Shown in pieces: positions 33,612-42,891 of a DNA stretch of 64,000 nucleotides. The position numbers and the translations under genes are program-made. Positions within the stretch are counted from its first letter, which is position 1, and the number at the start of each line of letters is the position of its first letter. Below the pieces are notes generated by a model. It was not told the origin of the DNA. It saw nothing but the letters and a program-made list of their open reading frames with translations, and searched no databases. The stretch is from NCBI GenBank assembly GCA_021769295.1, contig JAETTD010000004.1:1-64000 (forward strand), written 5' to 3'. The stretch comes from Bacillota bacterium. GTDB lineage: Bacteria; Bacillota; Clostridia; Peptostreptococcales; Anaerovoracaceae.

Positions 33612-33660
33612 AGTGTACTATATTGAATAATACACTGTCAAGTACTATATTCATTATTAC
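33612..33660 (-). promoter_or_regulatory. dlt promoter with two 19-bp operator-like repeats
   Basis: Minus-strand -35 TTGACA (33636-33641) and -10 TACACT (33612-33617) with an 18-bp spacer. Two direct copies of a 19-bp, weakly dyad sequence lie on the + strand: GTACTATATTGAATAATAC (33615-33633) and GTACTATATTCATTATTAC (33642-33660). They are 27 bp apart start to start. One covers the -10 and spacer, the other abuts the -35. This layout fits repression by a dimeric regulator that is not encoded next door. Confidence 0.65.
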
Positions 33661-33727
33661 ATAAAACCAAGGGAATATGTTGTAAATCGGCAATTTTTCA
33701 AAAAATGTTCATAAAATTGAAAGAAAC

Positions 33728-34426
33728 TTATGCTCTCAGCATTGAGCTTAAAAAGGCTATAAGCCTTTCGCTCTTTGGATTTTCAAAGACTTCTTTCGGC
33801 TCACCTTCCTCTACGATAACTCCGTTATCCATAAAAATTACTCTGTCTGCCACTTCTTTGGCAAAACCCATTTCGTGGGTAACCACAATCATGGTGGTAT
33901 GGCTTTCGGCAAGCTTTTTCATTACATTTAAAACTTCACCCGTAATTTCCGGGTCAAGGGCTGATGTAGGCTCGTCGAACAACATGAGTTCAGGCTCCAT
34001 TGCAAGAGCTCTGGCGATAGCTATTCTCTGTTTCTGGCCGCCGGATATCTGAGCAGGATAAACGTCTGCCTTATCTTCAAGCCCTACCATTTTCAAAAGC
34101 TGCATGGCCCTTTCTTTTACGACTTCTTTATTTTCTTTTTTAACCTTAACCGGTGCGTAAGTTATATTCTCGAGACAGGTCATGTGAGGAAACAGGTTAA
34201 AATGCTGAAAAACCATTCCCGTATCTCCCGTCAAAATTATCTCTCCCGACGTCACTCCAATCAGGCCGTTTATACACCTTAAAAGCGTGCTCTTGCCGGA
34301 ACCGGACGGTCCGATAATGGCCACTATCTCGCCCTTCTTCATGGAGAAATTGACACCGTTGACAGCTCTGAAATCGCCGTAATCTTTGACGATATTTTTC
34401 ATCTCCAAAACCGTTTCTCTGTTCAT
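33728..34426 (-). CDS. Amino-acid ABC transporter ATP-binding protein
   Basis: A 232-residue ATPase of the polar amino acid uptake (PAAT/GlnQ) class. Walker [16 protein letters not shown], signature [15 protein letters not shown], Walker [15 protein letters not shown] and the H-loop VTHEMGFA are all present. AAGGAGG lies 7 bases before the ATG at 34426, which shares its A with the permease TGA stop. Third gene of the importer operon. Confidence 0.95.
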   Translation of the reverse strand: MNRETVLEMKNIVKDYGDFRAVNGVNFSMKKGEIVAIIGPSGSGKSTLLRCINGLIGVTSGEIILTGDTGMVFQHFNLFPHMTCLENITYAPVKVKKENKEVVKERAMQLLKMVGLEDKADVYPAQISGGQKQRIAIARALAMEPELMLFDEPTSALDPEITGEVLNVMKKLAESHTTMIVVTHEMGFAKEVADRVIFMDNGVIVEEGEPKEVFENPKSERLIAFLSSMLRA

Positions 34427-35085
34427 CACCATTCCTCCTTTGCGTCATATCTTGAGAAGAACTTTTCAAGTTTTCCGGCAACCAAAGTAAGCACGAAAGT
34501 CATAATCAGATAAATTATGGCTGCGTAGAAAAAAGGCGTTAAATCTGTAAGTCTGTTTACCGCACTGTTGGTCGCTTTCATAAGCTCTATTACTGCCAGG
34601 GAAGACGCCAGCGCCGTATCTTTTACCAGCACGATAGCTTCATTGACTATAGGCGGCAATATTGCTTTCATTGTCTGAGGAAGTATGATATCTATCATCG
34701 TCTGCCTCTTTGAAAGACCGAGTGCGTGAGCTGCCTCGTACTGTCCTCTGTCAATGCTGTTGATTCCTCCCCTGTATATCTCCGCAAAATAGGCCGCATA
34801 ATTGAGAACATATGTAACTACGACAACTGACATTGCCTGAAGTTTCCAGTCAAAGGCCATTGGAAACAAAAAGTAGAAGAACCACATCTGCAATAATAGC
34901 GGAGTTCCCCTAAACACAAAAACGTATAACTTGCACAAAAAGCTCAAGGGTTTAAACCGGCTGTTACTCCCGAGGGCTACAGGCAGCCCCAGGGGTAACG
35001 ATAGAACGAGTGTGAGCACAAATATCTCAATCGTCACTACCGAACCCTCGAGCATAAATGGCAAGAATCCTAAAACCTTGTCCAT
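34426..35085 (-). CDS. Amino-acid ABC transporter permease
   Basis: A 219-residue inner-membrane permease of the His/Glu/Gln/Arg class. It has about five helices and the EAA loop [20 protein letters not shown], where the ATPase docks. The N-terminal [13 protein letters not shown] segment is typical. Only one permease gene is present, so it likely works as a homodimer. It lies 36 bases after the binding-protein gene. Confidence 0.93.
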   Translation of the reverse strand: MDKVLGFLPFMLEGSVVTIEIFVLTLVLSLPLGLPVALGSNSRFKPLSFLCKLYVFVFRGTPLLLQMWFFYFLFPMAFDWKLQAMSVVVVTYVLNYAAYFAEIYRGGINSIDRGQYEAAHALGLSKRQTMIDIILPQTMKAILPPIVNEAIVLVKDTALASSLAVIELMKATNSAVNRLTDLTPFFYAAIIYLIMTFVLTLVAGKLEKFFSRYDAKEEW

Positions 35086-35121
35086 TATTTTTTCCTTTTC
35101 TTAAATTAAATTTAACAAATA

Positions 35122-35931
35122 TTATTCTTCACCTTCAACAGGCTCATAAACCATAATATCTCTTCCGAACCACTTTTTGCTGATTTCGGCTGCTTTACCG
35201 TTGTCGATGAGTTTCTTTAAGGCATCGTTTAACTTATCTCTCAGCTCTGTATTGTCAGCAGCGCAGCCTATAGTATAGAAGTCATCACCCAATGAATACG
35301 TGCATTCCTTCATTTCTCCACCCAGGTTGTTGTTGGTATATTCTCCCAGAACCTGGTCAACCGCAATGACGTCCACTCTTCCTGCTTTGAGGTCCATGAT
35401 AGCTATATCATATGTCTTGTATTCGCTGATATTATCTTTGAATGAATCGTAAGCTTCATTTGCCTGAAGCATCTCCAGTGCTGCGGACTCTCCCTGTGTA
35501 CCTATCTTCAGGTTTGCAAGGTCGGAAGCTTTTGTAACGTCCACATCTGAATCTGCAAGAGTCATGAGGACAATCTTGTTGTTCAGATACTTATATGTAA
35601 GAGCCATTTTTTCGATTCTCTCAGGTGTAACCGACATTCCGTTCCACAGACAATCTACTGTACCTGCTTCAAGGTATGCTTCCTTGGTCGTCCAATCGAT
35701 AGGCTCAAATTTTACTTCCATGCCCAGTTCTTCTGCTACGGCAGTTGCAAGGTCAATATCAAATCCGACCAGTTCTCCGGCTTCATCTCTGAAACCCATA
35801 GGAGCAAAGGTATCGTCAAGGCCGACAACCAATGTATCCGCTCCTTCATCCTTGCTGCTGCATCCCGTCATTACACACATGCTGAATATCATCAGCACTG
35901 CCATTGTCAGTACAAATAATTTCTTTTTCAT
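35122..35931 (-). CDS. Amino-acid ABC transporter substrate-binding lipoprotein
   Basis: A 269-residue type 2 periplasmic-binding protein, tethered by a lipid at the Cys of VMTGCSS. The domain starts with LVVGLDDTFAPMGFRDEAGE and has DLATAVAEELGMEVKFEPID. It carries the family's ATP-type amino acid pocket pattern, but the specific substrate cannot be read from sequence. The start is the ATG at 35931 with GAGGAG 12 bases upstream. First gene of the operon; candidate promoter at 36013-36041. Confidence 0.93.
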   Translation of the reverse strand: MKKKLFVLTMAVLMIFSMCVMTGCSSKDEGADTLVVGLDDTFAPMGFRDEAGELVGFDIDLATAVAEELGMEVKFEPIDWTTKEAYLEAGTVDCLWNGMSVTPERIEKMALTYKYLNNKIVLMTLADSDVDVTKASDLANLKIGTQGESAALEMLQANEAYDSFKDNISEYKTYDIAIMDLKAGRVDVIAVDQVLGEYTNNNLGGEMKECTYSLGDDFYTIGCAADNTELRDKLNDALKKLIDNGKAAEISKKWFGRDIMVYEPVEGEE

Positions 35932-36012
35932 TTTTGTTCTACTCTCCTCTGTCATTTATTTGTATCTCTTCTGCGCTTTAGCACATTAGATTATTAAACA
36001 AAACGCATTACT

Positions 36013-36041
36013 ATTCTACATTAGCATACGGATTAAAACAA
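36013..36041 (-). promoter_or_regulatory. Candidate promoter of the amino-acid ABC operon
   Basis: Minus-strand -35 TTGTTT (36036-36041) and -10 TAGAAT (36013-36018), 17 bp apart, about 80 bases before the binding-protein start. The -35 is weak, so an activator is plausible. Confidence 0.5.
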
Positions 36042-36056
36042 CCCCCTTTTTTAAAT

Positions 36057-36884
36057 TTACAGTACAAATTTTTTTACTGCATGGGCCACTCCGTCTTCTT
36101 CGTTGGTCAGCGTAACAAAATCAGCGGTTTTTTTAACTTCCTCCTCAGCATTTCCCATTGCGACCCCTATCCCGGCCGCTTTTATCATTGCCATGTCATT
36201 TAAACTGTCTCCCATTGCCATGACGTTATCTTCCTCTATTCCCAGTATTGTGCACAGATTTAAAATAGCGTCCGCCTTGCTTGTGGTTTCTCCCCCAAGC
36301 TCCAGATTGTGAGGCATGGAAGACGTAACGGTTATGCCCTCGTGGTCTTCAAAAACCCGTTTCATTTCAGCCCTGTCTTCAAGATGTCTGAAATGGATAT
36401 TTATATTCTCTATCTCAGCCTTGTTTTCAAATAGAAAGTCGTATATATGGGGCACAGGGGTTCTTGTTCTCATTATGTAATCCGCATCCATATAATCCGA
36501 ACCGTTTTTCTTTATATCCTCAAACACTTCTTCATCTATATATGCTCTTCCTTTGGTAAAAACCTCTATCGGATATTCCCTGTTATTCATCAGAATTTTT
36601 CCCACTGATTCTATAACGCTTCCCGAAGCGTAGTTGGAATATATGTTTTTCATATCCTTAAGCCTTGTAATATATGCTCCGTTGGAAGTTATTATATACT
36701 CCAGCCCCTGTATTTCAAATATGCTCTCAGGCAGCGCCGAAAACACTCGTCCTGTGGCAACCACCACGTGCACTCCCTTTTCTATGGCTTTTTCAAGACA
36801 GGTTTTATTTTCCTCCGACAAACGGCTTTTGCTTTTAAGTGTCGTTCCGTCCAAATCTAATGCAATCAATTTTATCTCGCTCAT
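36057..36884 (-). CDS. Cof-type HAD hydrolase
   Basis: A 275-residue haloacid-dehalogenase phosphatase of the Cof (type IIB cap) group. Motif I LDLDGTTLKS at about 8-17, motif II ATGRVF, and motif III with MAMGDSLNDMAMIKAAGIGV. Relatives dephosphorylate sugar phosphates, flavin or pyridoxal phosphates; substrate unknown. The ATG at 36884 overlaps the MBL stop by 4 bases, with GGAGG just upstream. Confidence 0.92.
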   Translation of the reverse strand: MSEIKLIALDLDGTTLKSKSRLSEENKTCLEKAIEKGVHVVVATGRVFSALPESIFEIQGLEYIITSNGAYITRLKDMKNIYSNYASGSVIESVGKILMNNREYPIEVFTKGRAYIDEEVFEDIKKNGSDYMDADYIMRTRTPVPHIYDFLFENKAEIENINIHFRHLEDRAEMKRVFEDHEGITVTSSMPHNLELGGETTSKADAILNLCTILGIEEDNVMAMGDSLNDMAMIKAAGIGVAMGNAEEEVKKTADFVTLTNEEDGVAHAVKKFVL

Positions 36885-37477
36885 ATTTCCTCCAAGCACT
36901 GCAAAAATTCGCTGTTATATTTTCTGATTTCCTTCATCGTAGCGCTTCCGTCATGTCCGGGATATATGGTATAATTGTCAGGCCACAGGTTTATGACTTT
37001 TCTGCATGAATCTGCCATCTCTTTTTCCGAGCCGTCTTGCAGGTCCGTCCTGCCCAAATCCGTATCAAAAATGGTGTCTCCCGTAAATACTGCCTTTGAT
37101 TTTTGAGATACTATACATATCGAACCTTTTGTATGACCGGGAGTCAGATATATCTGCATATTTTCACCGTCCAAGTCTATAGTATCTCCGTTTCCCAGAT
37201 ATTTGTCAACTCTGCCTTTATATACGAGGGAGTCTTCGAAGCTCATCATGACATCGCAGTCAAAATAATCTGCAACTTTTTCTGCGCCGCCCACATGGTC
37301 ATGATGATGATGAGTCAGGATTACCCCCTTTATGTTCAGATTCTCTTCTTTAATATATTCTATAAACTTACGTGGCTCATATCCGGGATCTATTACATAG
37401 CATTGGCCCTTTTGCTTTGCGTTTATCACATATCCGTTGCTTGCAAGGCTTCCGCCAACAAATCTTTTTATTTTCAA
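36881..37477 (-). CDS. MBL-fold metallohydrolase (glyoxalase II-like)
   Basis: A 198-residue metallo-beta-lactamase-fold hydrolase. The metal motif THHHHDH is at about 55-61, with the downstream ligands in TPGHTKGS, VFTGDTIF and YPGHDG. It resembles short glyoxalase II-like thioesterases found widely in Clostridia; substrate unknown. It overlaps the HAD gene by 4 bases, so the two are translated together. Confidence 0.92.
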   Translation of the reverse strand: MKIKRFVGGSLASNGYVINAKQKGQCYVIDPGYEPRKFIEYIKEENLNIKGVILTHHHHDHVGGAEKVADYFDCDVMMSFEDSLVYKGRVDKYLGNGDTIDLDGENMQIYLTPGHTKGSICIVSQKSKAVFTGDTIFDTDLGRTDLQDGSEKEMADSCRKVINLWPDNYTIYPGHDGSATMKEIRKYNSEFLQCLEEI

Positions 37478-37512
37478 GGTTTCTCTCCTTTTCCTGCAAA
37501 TTGTCCAAGGTC

Positions 37513-37540
37513 TTGCAAATTTTATATTATATGCTAAAAT
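37513..37540 (+). promoter_or_regulatory. Candidate promoter of the trkA-trkH operon
   Basis: Plus-strand -35 TTGCAA (37513-37518) and -10 TAAAAT (37535-37540) with a 16-bp spacer, about 60 bases before the trkA start, in the divergent gap. Confidence 0.5.
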
Positions 37541-37602
37541 ATATGATACAACATTTTTATAGAAATGTCTTTTTAAATTTCACATAAAACGAGGTAAAAA
37601 AT

Positions 37603-38964
37603 ATGAAAGTTGCCATAGTCGGCGCAGGAAAACTGGGAGTAAAAGTTGCTACGGCTCTTTTGGGAGGAGACCACTATATTACGGTCATAGATAAGAACGA
37701 ATCCGTACTCAACAGAATATCCCAGCAAATGGATATTATGACTGTTACAGGTAACGGAAAAAATATAAAGCTTTTGGAGTCCTGTGGCATAAGTTCCTTT
37801 GATTTTCTGCTTGCTTCCACAGACAGCGACGAAAAAAATATAATAATAGCTTCTTTTGCAAAAAAGCTGGGCTGTTCCAAAGTCATTGCGAGAGTCAGAG
37901 ACCCTGAACACATGAATCAGCTTGATTTCATAAAAGAAACGATGAACATAGACCACGTTGTAAATCCGGACTTTGCCATAACCATGGAAATATACAAATA
38001 TCTGGTTGAAAAGTACACTCTTACCAACGGTATATTTTCAAGCGGAAAAGTATCCCTCGTCCAGTTCAACGTAAAAAAATTCAAAAAACTCGCAGGACTT
38101 TCCATGATTGAAGTGCGAAAAGTCCTTCCCAACATGCTGATTGTAGCGATTTCAAGAAACGGAAAGATAATAATTCCACATGGACAAACCATAATAGAAG
38201 ATTATGATACCCTCTACCTTATAGGGGAAAAATCCGAGATACATGAGCTTCATCAGAAAGTGCACGAAAAAGGCAAGTACACCAATCTTCAGAAAGTCAT
38301 GATAGTCGGCGGCGGAAAAACCGGTTTCTATCTTGCCGACAAGCTTTCCGAGTTCGGAATCGCAGTAAAGGTAATCGAAAAGAGCAAAGACAGATGTTAC
38401 TATCTTTCGACTCACCTCGATGATGTTATGATACTTCACGGAGACGCCACCGATACCAATCTTCTTGAAGAAGAAAACATCGATGAAATGGATGCTTTTG
38501 TCACCGCAACGGGTTTTGATGAAGAAAATCTTCTGCTCGCCCTTATGGCAAAGCAGCGCGGCATTGAGGATGTAATTTCAAAGGTAAGCCGTCAAAGCTA
38601 TAAGACTTTGATTGAAAAGATGGGAATAGATATGGCCTTAAACCCTCTGGATATAATAGCAAGCACAATTCTTCGTTATGTCCAAGGTTCAAAGCGCATA
38701 ATATCCTCACTGCTCATTCAGGGACAAGCTGAGATAATGGAAATTATAGCCTCCGATGACATGAAGCTTACAAATAAAACTCTGAGTGAACTTGACTTGC
38801 CTGACGGCGTTCTGATTGCAGCAATCCACAGAGGTAATAACGTAATCATACCTGACGGCAACACTACGATTCTTGAAGACGATAAAGTGACCATATTCTG
38901 CTTGCTTTCGGACATTGCGGAGCTTGAATCTCTGTTCAAATCGAAGCGCAGTTTTCGTATATAA
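37603..38964 (+). CDS. trkA: Trk potassium transporter regulatory subunit TrkA
   Basis: A 453-residue peripheral NAD(H)/ATP-binding subunit that gates TrkH. It has two RCK_N Rossmann domains (MKVAIVGAGKLGVKVATALL at the N-terminus and VMIVGGGKTGFYLADKL near 229) each followed by an RCK_C domain, the classic two-unit TrkA layout. GAGGT lies upstream of the ATG. The two TrkH genes follow at once in the same direction. Confidence 0.95.
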   Translation: MKVAIVGAGKLGVKVATALLGGDHYITVIDKNESVLNRISQQMDIMTVTGNGKNIKLLESCGISSFDFLLASTDSDEKNIIIASFAKKLGCSKVIARVRDPEHMNQLDFIKETMNIDHVVNPDFAITMEIYKYLVEKYTLTNGIFSSGKVSLVQFNVKKFKKLAGLSMIEVRKVLPNMLIVAISRNGKIIIPHGQTIIEDYDTLYLIGEKSEIHELHQKVHEKGKYTNLQKVMIVGGGKTGFYLADKLSEFGIAVKVIEKSKDRCYYLSTHLDDVMILHGDATDTNLLEEENIDEMDAFVTATGFDEENLLLALMAKQRGIEDVISKVSRQSYKTLIEKMGIDMALNPLDIIASTILRYVQGSKRIISSLLIQGQAEIMEIIASDDMKLTNKTLSELDLPDGVLIAAIHRGNNVIIPDGNTTILEDDKVTIFCLLSDIAELESLFKSKRSFRI

Positions 38965-38988
38965 ATTGTAATACAGAAAGGATTTCCA

Positions 38989-40458
38989 ATGCGCAATAAA
39001 ATTGGAACCATAGTTAAAATAGAGGGCATTTTGCTTGCCATATTGGCTGTTTCCATGTCTGCCCCTCTTATCATTGCATTAAAATGTAATGAAACAGGCT
39101 GTGTGCGTGCATTTCTTACCGTAATGATTTCATGTGCGGCAATCAGCCTCTTAATACACCTGACTTGCGGCCTTTCCCGATATAATCTGAAAAATCGGGA
39201 TGGGTTTCTTATTGTTGCGTTAAGTTGGTTTTCTGTTTCATTGGCAGGCGCAGTGCCTTTTTATATATCAGGCAGCATACCTGATTTTATCGACGCTTTT
39301 TTTGAGTCCTGCTCGGGATTCAGCACGACCGGTTCTTCTATTCTTACGGATATAGAAATTCTGCCCCGCTCTATCCTGTTCTGGCGCTCTTTTACCCACT
39401 GGCTGGGCGGCATGGGCATAATAGTATTGATGACAGCCCTTCTCCCCGCTTTCGGAATAAACGGTCAAATCGTTGCCAATGCTGAAACCACAGGTCCTAC
39501 CAAGGATAAAATACTGGCAAAATTTTCAGACAGCGCAAAAGCGCTTTACAGCATATATCTTATAATGACCGCCGCTGAAGTTATTTTATTGAAAATAGGC
39601 GGTTTAAGTTTGTATGACGCCCTTATTCACACCTTCGGAACCGTAGGCACCGGAGGTTTATCTTCTTATAATGCCAGCATAGGTCACTTTAACAGCCTGT
39701 ATGTGGAAATCGTGGTCGCTGTATTTATGCTGTTGGCCGCAGTAAATTTCAACTTATATTACATCGCAAGAAGACGCGGAATTCTGCAGCTCTTAAGGGA
39801 TGAAGAGTTTAAATTTTATATGATGACGATTTTAACCTGCGGCGGTATCATCACCGTTTATAACTGTATAATGAACCGCTTTTCAGATGTGGGCGAAACT
39901 CTGGTAAATGCTTTCTTCCAGGTTATTTCAATCATGACTACCACCGGTTATGCCACCGATGATTATGACCTTTGGCCAACTTTCTCCAAGTTTGTAATCT
40001 TCATGCTGTTTTTCATAGGAGGATGTTCTTCATCCACAGGCGGCGGTGTTAAATGTGTACGCATCCTCGTAGCTCTTAAGCTTATCAAAAGAGGCATATC
40101 GCTAAAAATACATCCAAACAGAATAGCTCCTATTACCCTCAACGGAAAAGAAGTAAAGAGCGAAACTTCCATAAGAATTTCAAATTTCATATTCACTTAT
40201 ATAATTGTATTGTTTGCAGGCATGATACTGATTTCACTCAATGGGTTTGATTTTATGACCAACCTGTCTGCGTCGGCTTCGTGCCTTGGCAATATAGGTC
40301 CCGGTTTCAATTTAATCGGTCCTTCCATGAATTATGCGGCATTTTCGGGTTTCTCGAAGCTAATATGCTCATTTCTTATGATTACGGGAAGGCTTGAGCT
40401 TTATACCGTGCTTATGCTATTTTCAAAATATTATCGTAATCCCGACAGGATTAAATAG
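38989..40458 (+). CDS. trkH: Trk potassium channel subunit TrkH (first copy)
   Basis: A 489-residue polytopic potassium uptake subunit with four M1-P-M2 repeats. The filter loops are canonical: GFSTTGSSIL, TVGTGGLSSYN, TTGYATDDYDLWP, and CLGNIGPGFN with the NxGPG signature. The loop segment GGCSSSTGGGVKCVRILV is also typical. AGAAAGGA precedes the ATG. It probably makes the main potassium pathway with TrkA. Confidence 0.95.
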   Translation: MRNKIGTIVKIEGILLAILAVSMSAPLIIALKCNETGCVRAFLTVMISCAAISLLIHLTCGLSRYNLKNRDGFLIVALSWFSVSLAGAVPFYISGSIPDFIDAFFESCSGFSTTGSSILTDIEILPRSILFWRSFTHWLGGMGIIVLMTALLPAFGINGQIVANAETTGPTKDKILAKFSDSAKALYSIYLIMTAAEVILLKIGGLSLYDALIHTFGTVGTGGLSSYNASIGHFNSLYVEIVVAVFMLLAAVNFNLYYIARRRGILQLLRDEEFKFYMMTILTCGGIITVYNCIMNRFSDVGETLVNAFFQVISIMTTTGYATDDYDLWPTFSKFVIFMLFFIGGCSSSTGGGVKCVRILVALKLIKRGISLKIHPNRIAPITLNGKEVKSETSIRISNFIFTYIIVLFAGMILISLNGFDFMTNLSASASCLGNIGPGFNLIGPSMNYAAFSGFSKLICSFLMITGRLELYTVLMLFSKYYRNPDRIK

Positions 40459-40474
40459 ATGAGGTACAAACTGT

Positions 40475-41950
40475 ATGAGATTTAATTTTAAAGCTGTAAT
40501 CAAAATACTCGGAATATTGACCTTAATAGAAGGCGTATTTATGCTGCCCTGTCTCGGTGTAGCCATGCATTACGGAGAATGGACTTCAGCTTCTGCTTTT
40601 GTGACCGTTTCTCTTTTTTGCATATCCATAGGCTTTGTAATTTTGACTCAGCTCAAGTTTGACAAAATAATTCTGAGAACCAGAGAAGGCTATTTCATAG
40701 CATGTGCAAGCTGGATATACTGCTCCGTATTGGGAGCGATTCCTCTGTATTTCTGCGGCCGGAACTTTTCTTTTATAAACTGCTTGTTCGAATCGGTAGC
40801 CGGATTTTCCACCACGGGATGCAGCGTTCTTAACATTGACATCGTTCCTCTGTCCATGCTCCTTTGGCGTGCATTATGTCACTGGCTGGGCGGCATGGGC
40901 ATACTTGTACTGCTGATTTCAATCTTCCCCCTTTGGGGAATCAATAACCAGTCAATCGCCTCCGCCGAAACACCGGGGCCGAGTACAAGAAAGCTTGAAG
41001 CCAACTATTCGGATACGGGCAAATTCCTCTATCTGAGCTATTTAACGCTGTCTGTAGCAGAGTTTACACTGCTTGTTTTAGGTCCCATGGACTGGTTCAA
41101 TGCTCTGCTTACCACATGCAGCAGCATAAGCACGGCCGGGCTCATCATAACATCGGAGAGCGCATGGCTTTACACATTGCCTTATGTAAGAGCCATAGTG
41201 CTCGCCTTTACAATTCTTTCTTCGTTAAATTATATGGCTTATTTCCTTCTCATAAAAAAACGCTGGAAAGAAGCTTTCAGCAACATAGAAATCAGGATTT
41301 TCCTGCTCATCATTGCTATCGCTTCGCTTCTTATAGGGTTCTCTCTTAAAATAAGCGGAATTTACGGCAATTTGTGGCAGGCGATAAAGGACGGCCTGTG
41401 CCAGGTGGTTTCATTTATATCCACCTCGGGATATTTCGTTTGCGACTACACCAACTGGCCTGCCTTCACCGTAACCATTTTGATGCTGCTTCTTCTCGTA
41501 GGCGGGTGTTCTTTTTCAACATCAGGCTCCCTCAAGGTAATTCGGGTTATGATACTGTTTAAACTGGCGAAAAGGGGTATGCTTAAGCAGATACATCCCA
41601 ATATTGTAAAGGCTGTAATGCTTGATAAGGATAACCCCGTAACTGCAAGGACCGCCGCTTCCGTCACCATGCATACGCTGCTGTTCTTCGGTGTGATTAC
41701 GGTGGGATGTCTGCTGCTGTCCTTTAACAATTTGGATATGGAAACCACTCTTACTACCACCATAGCTATGTTTTCCAACACGGGAATAGCCTTGGGGCTT
41801 CCCGGAAATACAGGCTATTTCGGAATGTTCAACGAGTTTTCTCAAATAATCATGTCGTTCCTGATGATTGCTGGCAGACTTGAGATGTACGCTATAGTAA
41901 TAATATTTGCCAAATCTTTCTGGAAGCCTGACAAGGCTGTGACCATTTAA
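40475..41950 (+). CDS. TrkH-family paralogue with altered filter loops (second copy)
   Basis: A 491-residue TrkH homologue with the same topology as the gene just upstream. Its pore loops differ: AGFSTTGCSVL, SISTAGLIIT, STSGYFVCDYTNWP and MFSNTGIALGL. The fourth loop lacks the NxGPG signature, and GGCSFSTSGS replaces GGCSSSTGGG. It may be less selective for potassium, carry sodium, or form a mixed channel with the first copy. TGAGGTAC precedes the ATG, 16 bases after the first copy. Confidence 0.9.
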   Translation: MRFNFKAVIKILGILTLIEGVFMLPCLGVAMHYGEWTSASAFVTVSLFCISIGFVILTQLKFDKIILRTREGYFIACASWIYCSVLGAIPLYFCGRNFSFINCLFESVAGFSTTGCSVLNIDIVPLSMLLWRALCHWLGGMGILVLLISIFPLWGINNQSIASAETPGPSTRKLEANYSDTGKFLYLSYLTLSVAEFTLLVLGPMDWFNALLTTCSSISTAGLIITSESAWLYTLPYVRAIVLAFTILSSLNYMAYFLLIKKRWKEAFSNIEIRIFLLIIAIASLLIGFSLKISGIYGNLWQAIKDGLCQVVSFISTSGYFVCDYTNWPAFTVTILMLLLLVGGCSFSTSGSLKVIRVMILFKLAKRGMLKQIHPNIVKAVMLDKDNPVTARTAASVTMHTLLFFGVITVGCLLLSFNNLDMETTLTTTIAMFSNTGIALGLPGNTGYFGMFNEFSQIIMSFLMIAGRLEMYAIVIIFAKSFWKPDKAVTI

Positions 41951-42033
41951 TTCTTAAAATCCCATTATATAAAACCTGATTTTGGGCAGTATAATTATTG
42001 CCCTTTTATATTATTATGTTTAAGGAGAACAAA

Positions 42034-42435
42034 ATGCTTGTAAAAGATTTAATGTCTGCTTCCGTTATTTCCGTTAAGCCCGATGATACTTACGAGCAGA
42101 TAAGCTTTATAATGCGCTGCGAAGATATAGGCATAGTGCCAGTGTGCGATATTCAGAATCATCTTCTCGGAGTGATTACAGACAGGGATATGATTATGCG
42201 CCAGGGTTTGGGCAATACTGCCGAAAAAATCATGACTAAGTCACCTGTAACCGTCAATTCGGGCGATGATATACATCAAGCCGCCCTGAAATTTTCAAAA
42301 TACGGAATCCGCAGGCTTCCGGTGTTGGACAGCGGCCGCTTGGTGGGAATGCTTAGTTTTAAGGATTTGGCAAAGAAGAAATTTTTAGCTGCCGAAATCG
42401 GGCATATCCTCTACAATATATGTAATTTTAAATAG
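42034..42435 (+). CDS. CBS-pair domain protein
   Basis: A 133-residue protein made of two CBS motifs (MLVKDLMSASVISVKPDD and AEKIMTKSPVTVNSGDD starts). CBS pairs bind adenine nucleotides and act as energy or ionic-strength sensors. The ATG at 42034 follows AAGGAG. Its place 84 bases after the Trk genes suggests a regulatory role for them, but this is inferred from position only. Confidence 0.85.
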   Translation: MLVKDLMSASVISVKPDDTYEQISFIMRCEDIGIVPVCDIQNHLLGVITDRDMIMRQGLGNTAEKIMTKSPVTVNSGDDIHQAALKFSKYGIRRLPVLDSGRLVGMLSFKDLAKKKFLAAEIGHILYNICNFK

Positions 42436-42437
42436 TA

Positions 42438-42470
42438 AAAAAGGCGGGCATATCCTTTCCCGCCTTTTGT
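42438..42470. terminator. Rho-independent terminator after the CBS gene
   Basis: AAAAGGCGGG (from 42439) pairs with CCCGCCTTTT (42459-42468). An A-run before and a T-run after make it work in both directions, for the Trk-CBS genes and the lipoprotein gene. Confidence 0.85.
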
Positions 42471-42496
42471 GTTTTATGAATCCTGAGTATTTTTAT

Positions 42497-42769
42497 TTAT
42501 TCATTGGTTTTATCGTTATCTTTTGTACCGTTGTCGGTTTTGTCAGTCACGTCGCCCGTGTCCGTAGTGTCGCCGTTCATGCCTTCTCCGTCGGGTTCAA
42601 CGACGCCTTCGTTTAAACTGCTTGAATCTCCGACATTTTTCTCTTCTTCGGTAACGTTCGCATCGTTTGTATCATCCATAAGTTCCTTATCATTTTTGCT
42701 GCATCCCGTAAGTCCCATTACCAGAACCAACATGAGAACCATAAAGATAATTCCTATTTTCTTTTTCAT
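42497..42769 (-). CDS. Small acidic lipoprotein, unknown function
   Basis: A 90-residue protein with a lipoprotein signal ending at GLTGCSK (Cys about 23). The mature part is low-complexity and rich in Asp, Thr, Asn and Glu, without predicted structure. It may be a surface spacer. AAAGGAG precedes the ATG. No family was recognised. Confidence 0.75.
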   Translation of the reverse strand: MKKKIGIIFMVLMLVLVMGLTGCSKNDKELMDDTNDANVTEEEKNVGDSSSLNEGVVEPDGEGMNGDTTDTGDVTDKTDNGTKDNDKTNE

Positions 42770-42891
42770 AAAAAACTCCTTTCTTTCGTTTATACTTATT
42801 TTGGAGTTTTTTTAATATTTTATTCATAAAAAAGGTCTTCAGTCTTTGCAATCACCACGCTTTTACAATGATAAAAGTCGGCTATTCCCTT

